17,453 bases of DNA, taken from contig CAJUES010000067.1 of the NCBI GenBank assembly GCA_910585765.1, positions 1-17,453 of the forward strand. The letters run 5' to 3'. The position numbers and the translations under genes are program-made. The stretch is from an uncultured Lachnospiraceae bacterium. GTDB lineage: Bacteria > Bacillota > Clostridia > Lachnospirales > Lachnospiraceae. A model generated the notes under the pieces. It did not search any database. It saw nothing but the letters and a program-made list of their open reading frames with translations, and was not told the DNA's origin. Positions 6,324 through 12,144 of this stretch are shown here, piece by piece; position 1 is the stretch's first letter, and each line of letters opens with the position of its first letter.

Positions 6324-8141
6324 ATGTCGAATTTTGATAAAAGTAAAATCAGGAATTTCTGCATTGTGGCGCATATCGATCACGGCAAATCCACACTTGC
6401 AGACAGGATCATAGAGAAGACAGGACTCCTGACGAGCCGTGAGATGCAGGATCAGATCCTTGACAACATGGAACTGGAGCGGGAGCGGGGGATCACGATC
6501 AAGGCGCAGACCGTCCGCACTGTGTACAAGGCACAGGACGGGGAGGAATATATCTTCAATCTGATCGACACGCCGGGACACGTTGACTTTAATTATGAAG
6601 TCAGCCGTGCGCTGGCAGCCTGCGACGGGGCGATCCTCGTGGTGGATGCGGCGCAGGGGATCGAGGCACAGACACTGGCAAATGTGTATCTGGCGCTGGA
6701 TCATGACCTGGATGTATTTCCCGTCATCAACAAGATCGACCTGCCGAGCGCGCGCCCTGACTGGGTGAAGAACGAGATTGAGGACATCATCGGCATCGAG
6801 GCGCAGGATGCGCCGCTGATATCGGCGAAAAACGGTATCGGGATCGAGGAGGTGCTCGAGGCGGTCATCGCCAAAATCCCTGCGCCGAAGGGCAGTGTGG
6901 ACAATCCCCTGCAGGCGCTGATCTTCGATTCCGTCTATGATCCCTACAAGGGGGTCATCGTGTTCTGCCGTATCGTGGAGGGAAAGGTTTCTAAGGGGAC
7001 CAGGATCCGGATGATGGCGACAGGCGCGTCGTTTGACGTGGTGGAAGTGGGATATTTTGGCGCGGGGCAGTTTATTCCGTGCGAGGAGCTGTCGGCTGGC
7101 ATGGTCGGCTATCTGACGGCATCGATCAAGAATGTGAAGGACACTGCAGTCGGCGATACGGTGACAGATGCGGCGGATCCCTGTGCGGAGCCGCTTCCGG
7201 GCTACAAAAAAGTGCAGTCCATGGTCTACTGCGGGCTGTACCCTGCCGACGGCGCAAAATACCCTGATCTGCGGGATGCGCTGGAAAAACTGCAGCTCAA
7301 TGACGCGTCACTTTTCTACGAGCCGGAGACGTCTGTCGCGCTGGGATTTGGCTTCCGGTGCGGATTTCTGGGGCTGCTGCACCTTGAGATCATCCAGGAG
7401 CGCCTCGAGCGCGAGTACAATCTCGACCTTGTGACGACAGCGCCGGGCGTGGTGTACAAGGTTCACAGGACAAACGGCGACATGATCGAACTGACGAATC
7501 CTTCCAATCTGCCGGATCCGTCGGAGATCGACTATATGGAAGAGCCGATCGTCAACGCGGAGATCATGGTGACGACGGAGTTCATCGGTTCCATCATGGA
7601 GCTCTGCCAGGAGCGCCGCGGGCGCTATCTCGGCATGGAGTATGTGGAGGAGACGCGGGCGCTGCTGCGATATGAGCTTCCGTTGAATGAGATCATTTAT
7701 GATTTCTTTGACGCGCTCAAGTCCCGCTCTCGGGGATATGCATCGTTTGACTATGACATCAAGGGCTACGAACAGTCTGAACTTGTCAAGCTTGATATTC
7801 TCATCAACAGGGAGGAGGTCGATGCACTGTCCTTTATCGTGCACAAAGAGTCCGCATATGACCGGGGCAGGAGGATGTGCGAGAAGCTCAAGGATGAGAT
7901 ACCAAGACATCTCTTTGAGATACCGATCCAGGCTGCTGTTGGCGGTAAGATCATTGCCAGGGAGACTGTGAAGGCGATGCGCAAGGATGTCCTTGCCAAG
8001 TGTTACGGCGGAGATATCACGCGGAAGAAGAAGCTGCTTGAGAAGCAGAAGGAGGGCAAGAAGCGCATGCGGCAGGTAGGCAGTGTGGAGATACCGCAGA
8101 AGGCGTTTATGTCTGTGCTGAAGCTAGACGATTCAAAATAA
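6324..8141 (+). CDS. lepA: Elongation factor 4 (LepA), ribosomal GTPase
   Basis: A translational GTPase that acts on the ribosome and is proposed to assist stalled translocation or initiation. The 605 residues match the family length. G-domain motifs: AHIDHGKST (16-24), RGIT (55-58), DTPGH (82-86), NKID (136-139). The C-terminal part has the LepA-specific YGGDITRKKKLLEKQKEGKKR region and a basic end. ATG 6324 lies 6 nt after potD, with AAGGAG at 6308-6313 inside the potD end, so it is probably transcribed with the pot genes. It stops 2 nt before the stop of the convergent HTH gene. Identification is certain. Placement at the end of a pot operon is a local arrangement with no known functional link. 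Confidence 0.98.
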   Translation: MSNFDKSKIRNFCIVAHIDHGKSTLADRIIEKTGLLTSREMQDQILDNMELERERGITIKAQTVRTVYKAQDGEEYIFNLIDTPGHVDFNYEVSRALAACDGAILVVDAAQGIEAQTLANVYLALDHDLDVFPVINKIDLPSARPDWVKNEIEDIIGIEAQDAPLISAKNGIGIEEVLEAVIAKIPAPKGSVDNPLQALIFDSVYDPYKGVIVFCRIVEGKVSKGTRIRMMATGASFDVVEVGYFGAGQFIPCEELSAGMVGYLTASIKNVKDTAVGDTVTDAADPCAEPLPGYKKVQSMVYCGLYPADGAKYPDLRDALEKLQLNDASLFYEPETSVALGFGFRCGFLGLLHLEIIQERLEREYNLDLVTTAPGVVYKVHRTNGDMIELTNPSNLPDPSEIDYMEEPIVNAEIMVTTEFIGSIMELCQERRGRYLGMEYVEETRALLRYELPLNEIIYDFFDALKSRSRGYASFDYDIKGYEQSELVKLDILINREEVDALSFIVHKESAYDRGRRMCEKLKDEIPRHLFEIPIQAAVGGKIIARETVKAMRKDVLAKCYGGDITRKKKLLEKQKEGKKRMRQVGSVEIPQKAFMSVLKLDDSK

Positions 8142-8143
8142 AA

Positions 8144-8539
8144 TCATACTTTCCCTTTTTCCAGCTCGCGTATGCGGGCTTCTTTTTTTTGTTGTTCCCT
8201 GGAACGGATCACTTCCCTCTCCAGAACGAGATCGATGGTCTCCTGCCCGTACTCGTCAAGGCTGCGGTATTTGTGGATGTGCTGCTGCTCATTGTAGGAG
8301 AGCAGCATCTCTGAATCGGGATATACACCGTAGATGTCGTTGATCGAGACGTGGAGGACCCGGCAGACTTCGAAGAGGATATCGATCGTCGGACAGTTGG
8401 CACCCTGCTCCCAATTTGATATGCGGGAGGGGGTGATCCCCAACTGCTGTGCCAGCTCCCGCTGGGAGAAACCGGCATTTTCACGGTATTTTGTTATGTT
8501 TTTTGATATATTTTTCTTGATGTTATCACTGGAAATCAT
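8144..8539 (-). CDS. Cro/CI-type HTH transcriptional regulator
   Basis: A 131-residue DNA-binding protein. The start is the ATG at 8537-8539, preceded on the minus strand by AGGAGA at 5-6 nt; the frame extends further upstream but without a ribosome site. Residues ~10-65 form a classic XRE/Cro-CI helix-turn-helix (FSQRELAQQLGITPSRISNWEQG, with the recognition helix around ITPSRISNWE). The C-terminal half (SLDEYGQETIDLVLEREVIR) is a charged helical segment often seen in stand-alone Clostridial regulators, probably for dimerisation. It is transcribed away from a second HTH gene across a region full of repeated half-sites, so autoregulation is likely. Its last ~10 codons double as the lepA terminator. 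The target genes are unknown. Confidence 0.9.
   Translation of the reverse strand: MISSDNIKKNISKNITKYRENAGFSQRELAQQLGITPSRISNWEQGANCPTIDILFEVCRVLHVSINDIYGVYPDSEMLLSYNEQQHIHKYRSLDEYGQETIDLVLEREVIRSREQQKKEARIRELEKGKV
8163..8190 (+). terminator. Rho-independent terminator of the pot-lepA operon
   Basis: AGCTCGC (8163-8169), loop GTAT, GCGGGCT (8174-8180): a 7-bp stem with one T-G wobble, followed by TC and eight T residues (8181-8190). It lies 22 nt after the lepA stop, inside the coding end of the convergent regulator gene, where it encodes part of the KKEARIRELEKG tail. Confidence 0.8.
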
Positions 8540-8600
8540 TCTTTCTCCTATTCCATTTTTTGATCCATTTTTTTGATTATCAGAATTTTTACATAAAATG

Positions 8601-8629
8601 AATGTATCATAGTAGTTCTGTAAAATCAA
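8601..8629 (-). promoter_or_regulatory. Promoter of the minus-strand HTH gene
   Basis: On the minus strand TTGATT (8624-8629), a 17-bp spacer, then TACATT (8601-8606) with TGA directly before it (extended -10). An operator-like half-site (8616-8622, TACAGAA on this strand) lies in the spacer, so a bound repressor would block polymerase. TATGAT just upstream is an alternative -10. Confidence 0.55.
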
Positions 8630-8734
8630 CAAAAAAATACAGAAACGCCGTCAAAACTATTGACAATAAACAGAAAAACTGTTAACATATGGAAATGTAC
8701 AGAAATTCTGTAGGATTAAGCAGAAAATACAGAA
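8616..8734. promoter_or_regulatory. Operator-like cluster of TACAGAA/TTCTGTA sites
   Basis: Five sites share the half-site TACAGAA or its complement: TTCTGTA 8616-8622; TACAGAA 8638-8644; the palindrome AACAGAAAAACTGTT 8669-8683; the perfect 15-bp palindrome TACAGAAATTCTGTA 8698-8712; and TACAGAA 8728-8734. Centres are about 22, 35, 29 and 26 bp apart. One lies in the spacer of each divergent promoter and one just downstream of the plus-strand -10. This is the layout expected for HTH dimers controlling both genes. Which of the two regulators binds cannot be told from sequence. Confidence 0.6.
8660..8688 (+). promoter_or_regulatory. Promoter of the plus-strand small HTH gene
   Basis: A perfect TTGACA -35 (8660-8665), a 17-bp spacer, then TAACAT (8683-8688, 4 of 6). 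The 15-bp palindrome 8669-8683 occupies the spacer almost exactly, and a second palindrome lies just downstream of the -10. The start of transcription would be near 8695. Confidence 0.6.
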
Positions 8735-8752
8735 GTACGAGAGGTGGTGAGC

Positions 8753-8959
8753 TTGTTGTTTGGGATAAAGATCAAAACATACCTTGACGACAACGGCATC
8801 AGATACACACATGTGTCAGAAAAAACAGGGATTCCGATGGATATTCTGAGTTTGCTGCTGAGCGGGAAGCGAAAGGTCGAGGCGGCAGAGTATCTGGCGA
8901 TCTGCGATGCGTTGAAGGTTCCATTGACAAAATTTGCAGATGACGTCATGAGCGCATGA
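8753..8959 (+). CDS. Small Cro/CI-like HTH protein
   Basis: A 68-residue protein that is almost entirely one helix-turn-helix domain: FGIKIKTYLDDNGI, then VSEKTGIPMDILSLLLSGKR with the recognition helix around MDILSLLLSG, then a C-terminal helical pair. The likely start is TTG 8753, about 8 nt after GAGG (8741-8744). TTG 8756 is equally possible; the upstream in-frame GTGs at 8744 and 8747 fall inside the ribosome site. Such one-domain regulators are common in Clostridia and can act as dimers or as antagonists of a neighbouring regulator. It is divergent from the 131-residue HTH gene and shares its operator region. It stops 97 nt before the secreted-protein gene and could regulate that gene or be co-transcribed with it. 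Confidence 0.8.
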   Translation: MLFGIKIKTYLDDNGIRYTHVSEKTGIPMDILSLLLSGKRKVEAAEYLAICDALKVPLTKFADDVMSA

Positions 8960-8983
8960 GGTGTGTGGAAATTTAATAATGTT

Positions 8984-9013
8984 TGAAACGTTTCTGGCGA
9001 CAGAAACGTTTCA
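8984..9013 (+). repeat. Perfect 13-bp inverted repeat with GCGA loop
   Basis: TGAAACGTTTCTG (8984-8996), GCGA, then the exact complement (9001-9013). Each arm also contains the self-complementary decamer GAAACGTTTC (8985-8994 and 9003-9012), so the element is both a stable RNA hairpin with a GNRA-type loop and a tandem pair of palindromic sites 18 bp apart. No T-run follows, so it is not an intrinsic terminator on the plus strand. It lies 43 bp before the secreted-protein start. It could be a 5' leader stem or an operator. Confidence 0.8.
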
Positions 9014-9021
9014 TATAGATA

Positions 9022-9034
9022 GGGTAAACTACCC
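9022..9034. repeat. GGGTA-AAC-TACCC inverted repeat
   Basis: A second, smaller perfect inverted repeat (5-bp arms, 3-base centre) lies between the 13-bp hairpin and the AGGAGG site (9044-9049) of the secreted-protein gene. It may be a protein-binding site or a leader hairpin; function is unknown. Confidence 0.45.
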
Positions 9035-9056
9035 AAAACAAAAAGGAGGAATAACA

Positions 9057-9743
9057 ATGAAATCTATCAAAGTCAAGAAGATTCTTGCGGCAGTCCTGGC
9101 GGCGTCAATGGTTATGGCATCGGCAGTGACAGTCAGCGCATCCGGCTCAGACACTTCAGACCCGGGTGTGAGCTCGAGCGAGTCTTCCAGCAGTTCGAGT
9201 GAGGAAACTCCGAGTGAGGCATCTCCGAGTGTGACAACCTACGCGGAGACAATGTCCAAGAAGGCAGACGCGCCTGTTCGTGTGGCAGGTTTGAGCGTGA
9301 GGACTTCTGTGGGCGGCGTGTATGCGGCTAACAAGGTGCAGGGCGTGGCAGTAACGACACCTGCAGCTTCGCTCGGCGCGTCACTTGGTCTGTCCGGAAA
9401 CCAGAAAGCGGCGATCATCATCTATGACACGGATGCGAAGAAGAGCTACCGCGCGATGGAGAGCATCAATGCGGCAGCGTCGGCGATCGGCGGCACTGTA
9501 GTTGCATCCCTGAATATCGATCTGGGTGCAAAGGAAAACGGAAAGTGGGTTACACTGTCAAGCGGATCGGTAGGGCTTGTCACAGGTCTGCCGAAGGGCG
9601 CTGACACAAGCAAAGAGTACTGTGCAATCTGTGTACAGCCGGGCGGAGTCGTGACAGTCCTTGAGGATCAGGATACGAACCCTGCTACAGTTACATTTGA
9701 GGTGCAGGCTGGTCTTGGAACCTATGCGCTCACTGCAAAATAA
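9057..9743 (+). CDS. Secreted protein of unknown function, Ser-rich linker
   Basis: A 228-residue exported protein. ATG 9057 follows AGGAGG (9044-9049) by 7 nt, one of the best ribosome sites in the window, suggesting high expression. A clear signal peptide (basic MKSIKVKK, hydrophobic core, cleavage after VSA at about residue 28) leads into a low-complexity linker of Ser, Glu and Pro (about 33-58). The remaining ~165 residues are small, Ala/Gly/Thr/Val-rich and predicted to be mainly beta (AAIIIYDTDAKK, GTVVASLNIDLG, PGGVVTVLEDQ). No sortase motif, membrane anchor or enzyme motif was seen, so it is probably released or held by other surface factors. I do not recognise the family. Upstream lie two inverted repeats and the small HTH gene; the downstream hairpin overlaps the next gene's start. 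Confidence 0.85.
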   Translation: MKSIKVKKILAAVLAASMVMASAVTVSASGSDTSDPGVSSSESSSSSSEETPSEASPSVTTYAETMSKKADAPVRVAGLSVRTSVGGVYAANKVQGVAVTTPAASLGASLGLSGNQKAAIIIYDTDAKKSYRAMESINAAASAIGGTVVASLNIDLGAKENGKWVTLSSGSVGLVTGLPKGADTSKEYCAICVQPGGVVTVLEDQDTNPATVTFEVQAGLGTYALTAK

Positions 9744-11508
9744 TCACAAACGTGGGATAAAGCTGTGGTGCATGCGTCATGCATACGCCATAGCTTTCCT
9801 TTTGATACTGTGCTGTTTTTTTGGTTACAGCATAGGGAAGATCTATGGATTTACGATCCTTCCGGATGAGTTTGGATACTGGTCGTACGCGGCTGCGGCT
9901 GCGGGATATGACTGGTCGGGGATCGTATCGTTGAACTCCTACTATTCCTATGGATACAGTGCCATCCTGTTACCTGTTTTCATGCTGTTTCAGGATGGCT
10001 TAATAGCATACCGCGCGGCGGTCGCAGTCAATTTCGTGATGCTGGTAGGGATAGGGCTCATGCTGCAGTATCTGGCTGGGAAGATCTTTTCGGGCGAAGA
10101 CCGGAAGTTCCTCTCTGTCATTGCAGCAGTGTCCGCATTATATCCCCCCCTCCTTCTATATGCCAGGACCACTATGGCAGAGACGATGTTGGTGTTTCTG
10201 TACGTGCTTGCCGCCGCGCTGCTGTATCAGTACTTGGAGCGCAGGAACGTATCTTGTCTGTTCCTGCTGCTTGCGGTACTTGTATACATACATTTCGTAC
10301 ATATGCGGACTGTTTCGCTGCTTGTGGCAGGCGGGTTGTCCGTATTGTTTGACAGACTGTTTCTGCAAAAGGGCAAAGAGGACGGCAGACGCGGCAGCTG
10401 GGTGCTGTATTTCGCTGCCGCCGCCGCAACGCTTGCACTGTTTGCGCTGGGGCTGGCTGCCAGGGACATGATCATTGAACATGTCTATGGAGGGCACTCG
10501 GAGATCTATCAGGTCAATGATTATCAGGGACAGGCTGGAAAATTTCAATACATCATGACGCCGGAAGGATTTGGCAATCTGCTCACCAGCATAGCCGGGA
10601 AAATATTGTACCTTGGAACGGCAACTTACGGGACTGCTTACTGGGGACTGTGGCATGCATGGAAAGGCGTCAGATACGGACAGGAGCGGAAAAAGCGAGT
10701 GTTCTGGTGCTTTGTCCTTCTGTCGGCGGCGGGGGCACTGATGATCAATGCGGTCTATACGGTATATCCCGGGCGGGTGGATGCCCTGGCGTATGGCAGA
10801 TACCATGAGTATGTATTTCCCGTGCTGATGCTTGCAGGGCTGTATGAGATGCGGTACGCGCGCAGGCTGTGGCAGGGGATGCTCCTGTATGCCGGGCTGG
10901 AGCTTGGCATGCTCCTTCTGGTATTTGCCAGTCTTGGCAGGTATCATCAGACGAGTTTTCACGCCTGCATGGTATTTGGGATGAGTTATCTGTGGGAGGC
11001 GGGGGATCCCGATCCTGTTCGATTTTACGGGATGGCATACGGATTCGGCGTTTTGCTGATGGTGCTCGTCACAGCGCTGGCTGCGGTCAGCCGGAAGAAG
11101 GACAGCCACATAACCGTGCTGTTTGTGGTCGCAGTGGTGGAAATCCTGCTGGCGATGCGGGCTTCCGCAGCGGTTACGGACGCGGGCAGTATCGGTGCAT
11201 ACCGGGATTTTGTCGTAGCGGAAAGGATCGAAGAACTTACGTGCGCACAGACGCCGAGAAAGGTGCTGTATCTGAACAGCAGCGGCGACAGTGATATCGG
11301 CAGGATACAGTTTTTGCTGCGGGACACACAGATCACGGTCCTGGACAGGCGGGAAAATGTGGACGACTACAGCGAGGATGAGATGGGCGTGCAGGATCTG
11401 GTGCTGACGGATTATAAGGATGATTACGGCAGAGAGTTGAGCAGGCGGTATGACTATGCCCTGTCGAGCGGACATTTCATTCTCTATTACAATAGAAATT
11501 TGAATTGA
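9724..11508 (+). CDS. Large polytopic membrane protein, GT-C-type glycosyltransferase-like
   Basis: About 594 residues with roughly ten to twelve hydrophobic segments and a soluble C-terminal tail of about 110 residues. After the first membrane helix comes LPDEFGYWSYAAAA (D48, E49). An acidic pair in the first outer loop is the hallmark of GT-C enzymes (ArnT/PMT-like), which take a sugar from a polyprenyl-phosphate donor on the outside of the membrane. The start is uncertain: ATG 9724 overlaps the secreted-protein gene by 20 nt, while ATG 9772 lies within a hairpin; neither has a strong ribosome site. The tail (KVLYLNSSGDSDIGRIQFLL..., VLTDY, ALSSGHFILYY) resembles the alpha/beta end domains of such transferases. 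Enzyme class is inference from topology and the DE motif; substrate unknown. Confidence 0.7.
   Translation: MRSLQNNHKRGIKLWCMRHAYAIAFLLILCCFFGYSIGKIYGFTILPDEFGYWSYAAAAAGYDWSGIVSLNSYYSYGYSAILLPVFMLFQDGLIAYRAAVAVNFVMLVGIGLMLQYLAGKIFSGEDRKFLSVIAAVSALYPPLLLYARTTMAETMLVFLYVLAAALLYQYLERRNVSCLFLLLAVLVYIHFVHMRTVSLLVAGGLSVLFDRLFLQKGKEDGRRGSWVLYFAAAAATLALFALGLAARDMIIEHVYGGHSEIYQVNDYQGQAGKFQYIMTPEGFGNLLTSIAGKILYLGTATYGTAYWGLWHAWKGVRYGQERKKRVFWCFVLLSAAGALMINAVYTVYPGRVDALAYGRYHEYVFPVLMLAGLYEMRYARRLWQGMLLYAGLELGMLLLVFASLGRYHQTSFHACMVFGMSYLWEAGDPDPVRFYGMAYGFGVLLMVLVTALAAVSRKKDSHITVLFVVAVVEILLAMRASAAVTDAGSIGAYRDFVVAERIEELTCAQTPRKVLYLNSSGDSDIGRIQFLLRDTQITVLDRRENVDDYSEDEMGVQDLVLTDYKDDYGRELSRRYDYALSSGHFILYYNRNLN
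9759..9803 (+). terminator. Terminator/attenuator after the secreted-protein gene
   Basis: A 17-bp stem (9759-9775 with 9781-9797) with one mismatch and two G-T wobbles around a five-base loop, followed by CCTTTT. It begins 16 nt after the secreted-protein stop and lies inside the reading frame of the next gene, covering its alternative ATG at 9772. It should end most transcripts of the secreted protein and limit expression of the GT-C-like gene. Confidence 0.65.
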
Positions 11509-11594
11509 AAAATAGAGATATGCGGGAAGTTACTATGAAACTGAAATGTGATAATGCAGTACAATTTTGGGCATCGTAGTTTAAAGATATTTGT

Positions 11595-11630
11595 GCAATA
11601 CAAAGCAATAGTTTATGGAAGTTTATAGAA
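11595..11630 (+). repeat. Short phased direct repeats upstream of the SH3b gene
   Basis: GCAATA occurs at 11595-11600 and 11605-11610. Then GTTTATGGAA (11611-11620) is followed at once by GTTTATAGAA (11621-11630). Both pairs repeat every 10 bp, about one helical turn. They fill the leader or promoter zone of the 11653 gene. A weak promoter (TTGTGC 11591-11596, 17 bp, TATGGA 11614-11619) overlaps them. Could be chance in AT-rich DNA. Confidence 0.4.
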
Positions 11631-11652
11631 ATAGAACGGGTGAGGCAGATAT

Positions 11653-12144
11653 ATGAAAAAGGTATTGATAACAACTGCAGCTGTGATATGGGCGCTGCTC
11701 GCGGCAGTGTCCGTGCCGGTAAATGCGGCGGAGACAACGACAGTGGCAGGGACTGTGCTCAAGACGGACGGCGATGTGGATGTATATCAGGAAGCGTCCG
11801 AGACATCGGCGGTGACGGCGGCGCTGGATGCAGGGACGGCAGTCCTTGTGACAGACGATGATGCCGGGGAAGGCTGGTGCAGGATACTGGTCAGGGAGAC
11901 TACCGGCTACATCAAGTCAGCGCATCTGGTGCCGCTTGTCAGCAGTGAGGAGATGGATCTGGAGTTTGAGCAGATCGGAAACAATTACCATATGGTCTTT
12001 AACGAGGTACAGCAGGTGGAGAAGCAGCGGTCGCAGACGAAAATGTGGGGGACTATCATCGCTGCGCTGACAGTCGGCGTATTTGCGGCAGGCATAATAC
12101 CCGTGATCAAGAAGAACAGGGAAGATGAAAAGAACAGGATATGA
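11653..12144 (+). CDS. Exported SH3b-domain protein with C-terminal membrane anchor
   Basis: 163 residues. ATG 11653 follows GAGG (11642-11645) by 7 nt. The signal peptide spans residues 1-25 (cleavage after VNA). A bacterial SH3 domain follows at about 34-92 (TDGDVDVYQEAS, TAVLVTDD, GWCRILV, TGYIKSAHLVPL), a fold that usually binds peptidoglycan or surface polymers. A charged helical linker (98-130) leads to one membrane helix (132-152) and a basic cytoplasmic tail (KKNREDEKNR). The protein is thus held at the outer membrane face with its SH3b domain towards the wall. Its end overlaps the start of the following membrane-protein gene by 20 nt, so the two are probably made together. Function is inferred; it may tether or guide a wall-glycan complex. 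Confidence 0.85.
   Translation: MKKVLITTAAVIWALLAAVSVPVNAAETTTVAGTVLKTDGDVDVYQEASETSAVTAALDAGTAVLVTDDDAGEGWCRILVRETTGYIKSAHLVPLVSSEEMDLEFEQIGNNYHMVFNEVQQVEKQRSQTKMWGTIIAALTVGVFAAGIIPVIKKNREDEKNRI

Noticed and set aside
5883..6704. Minus-strand open frame across the potD-lepA junction
   Set aside because: Spans two certain plus-strand genes, has no ribosome site and shows no family motif.
8541..8632. Longer N-terminus for the minus-strand HTH protein
   Set aside because: The extra 31 residues lack a ribosome site and cover the predicted transcription start; the ATG at 8537-8539 has AGGAGA at ideal spacing.
8581..8745. CRISPR array from the repeated CAGAA units
   Set aside because: Units are only 5-7 bp, orientation alternates and spacing is irregular; operator sites explain them better.
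8984..9013. CcpA catabolite-repression (cre) site
   Set aside because: TGAAACGTTTCT/A lacks two central bases of the 14-bp cre pattern (TGAAARCGYTTTCA), so the half-site spacing is wrong.
9003..9027. SigB-type promoter from GTTTC and GGGTAA
   Set aside because: The spacer between the elements is about 8 bp, far from the 12-15 bp required, and GGGTAA is explained by the inverted repeat.
10156..11475. Long minus-strand open frame opposite the GT-C-like gene
   Set aside because: Antisense shadow: rich in His, Arg, Gln and Pro, no ribosome site, no recognisable domain, while the plus strand shows a coherent membrane protein.
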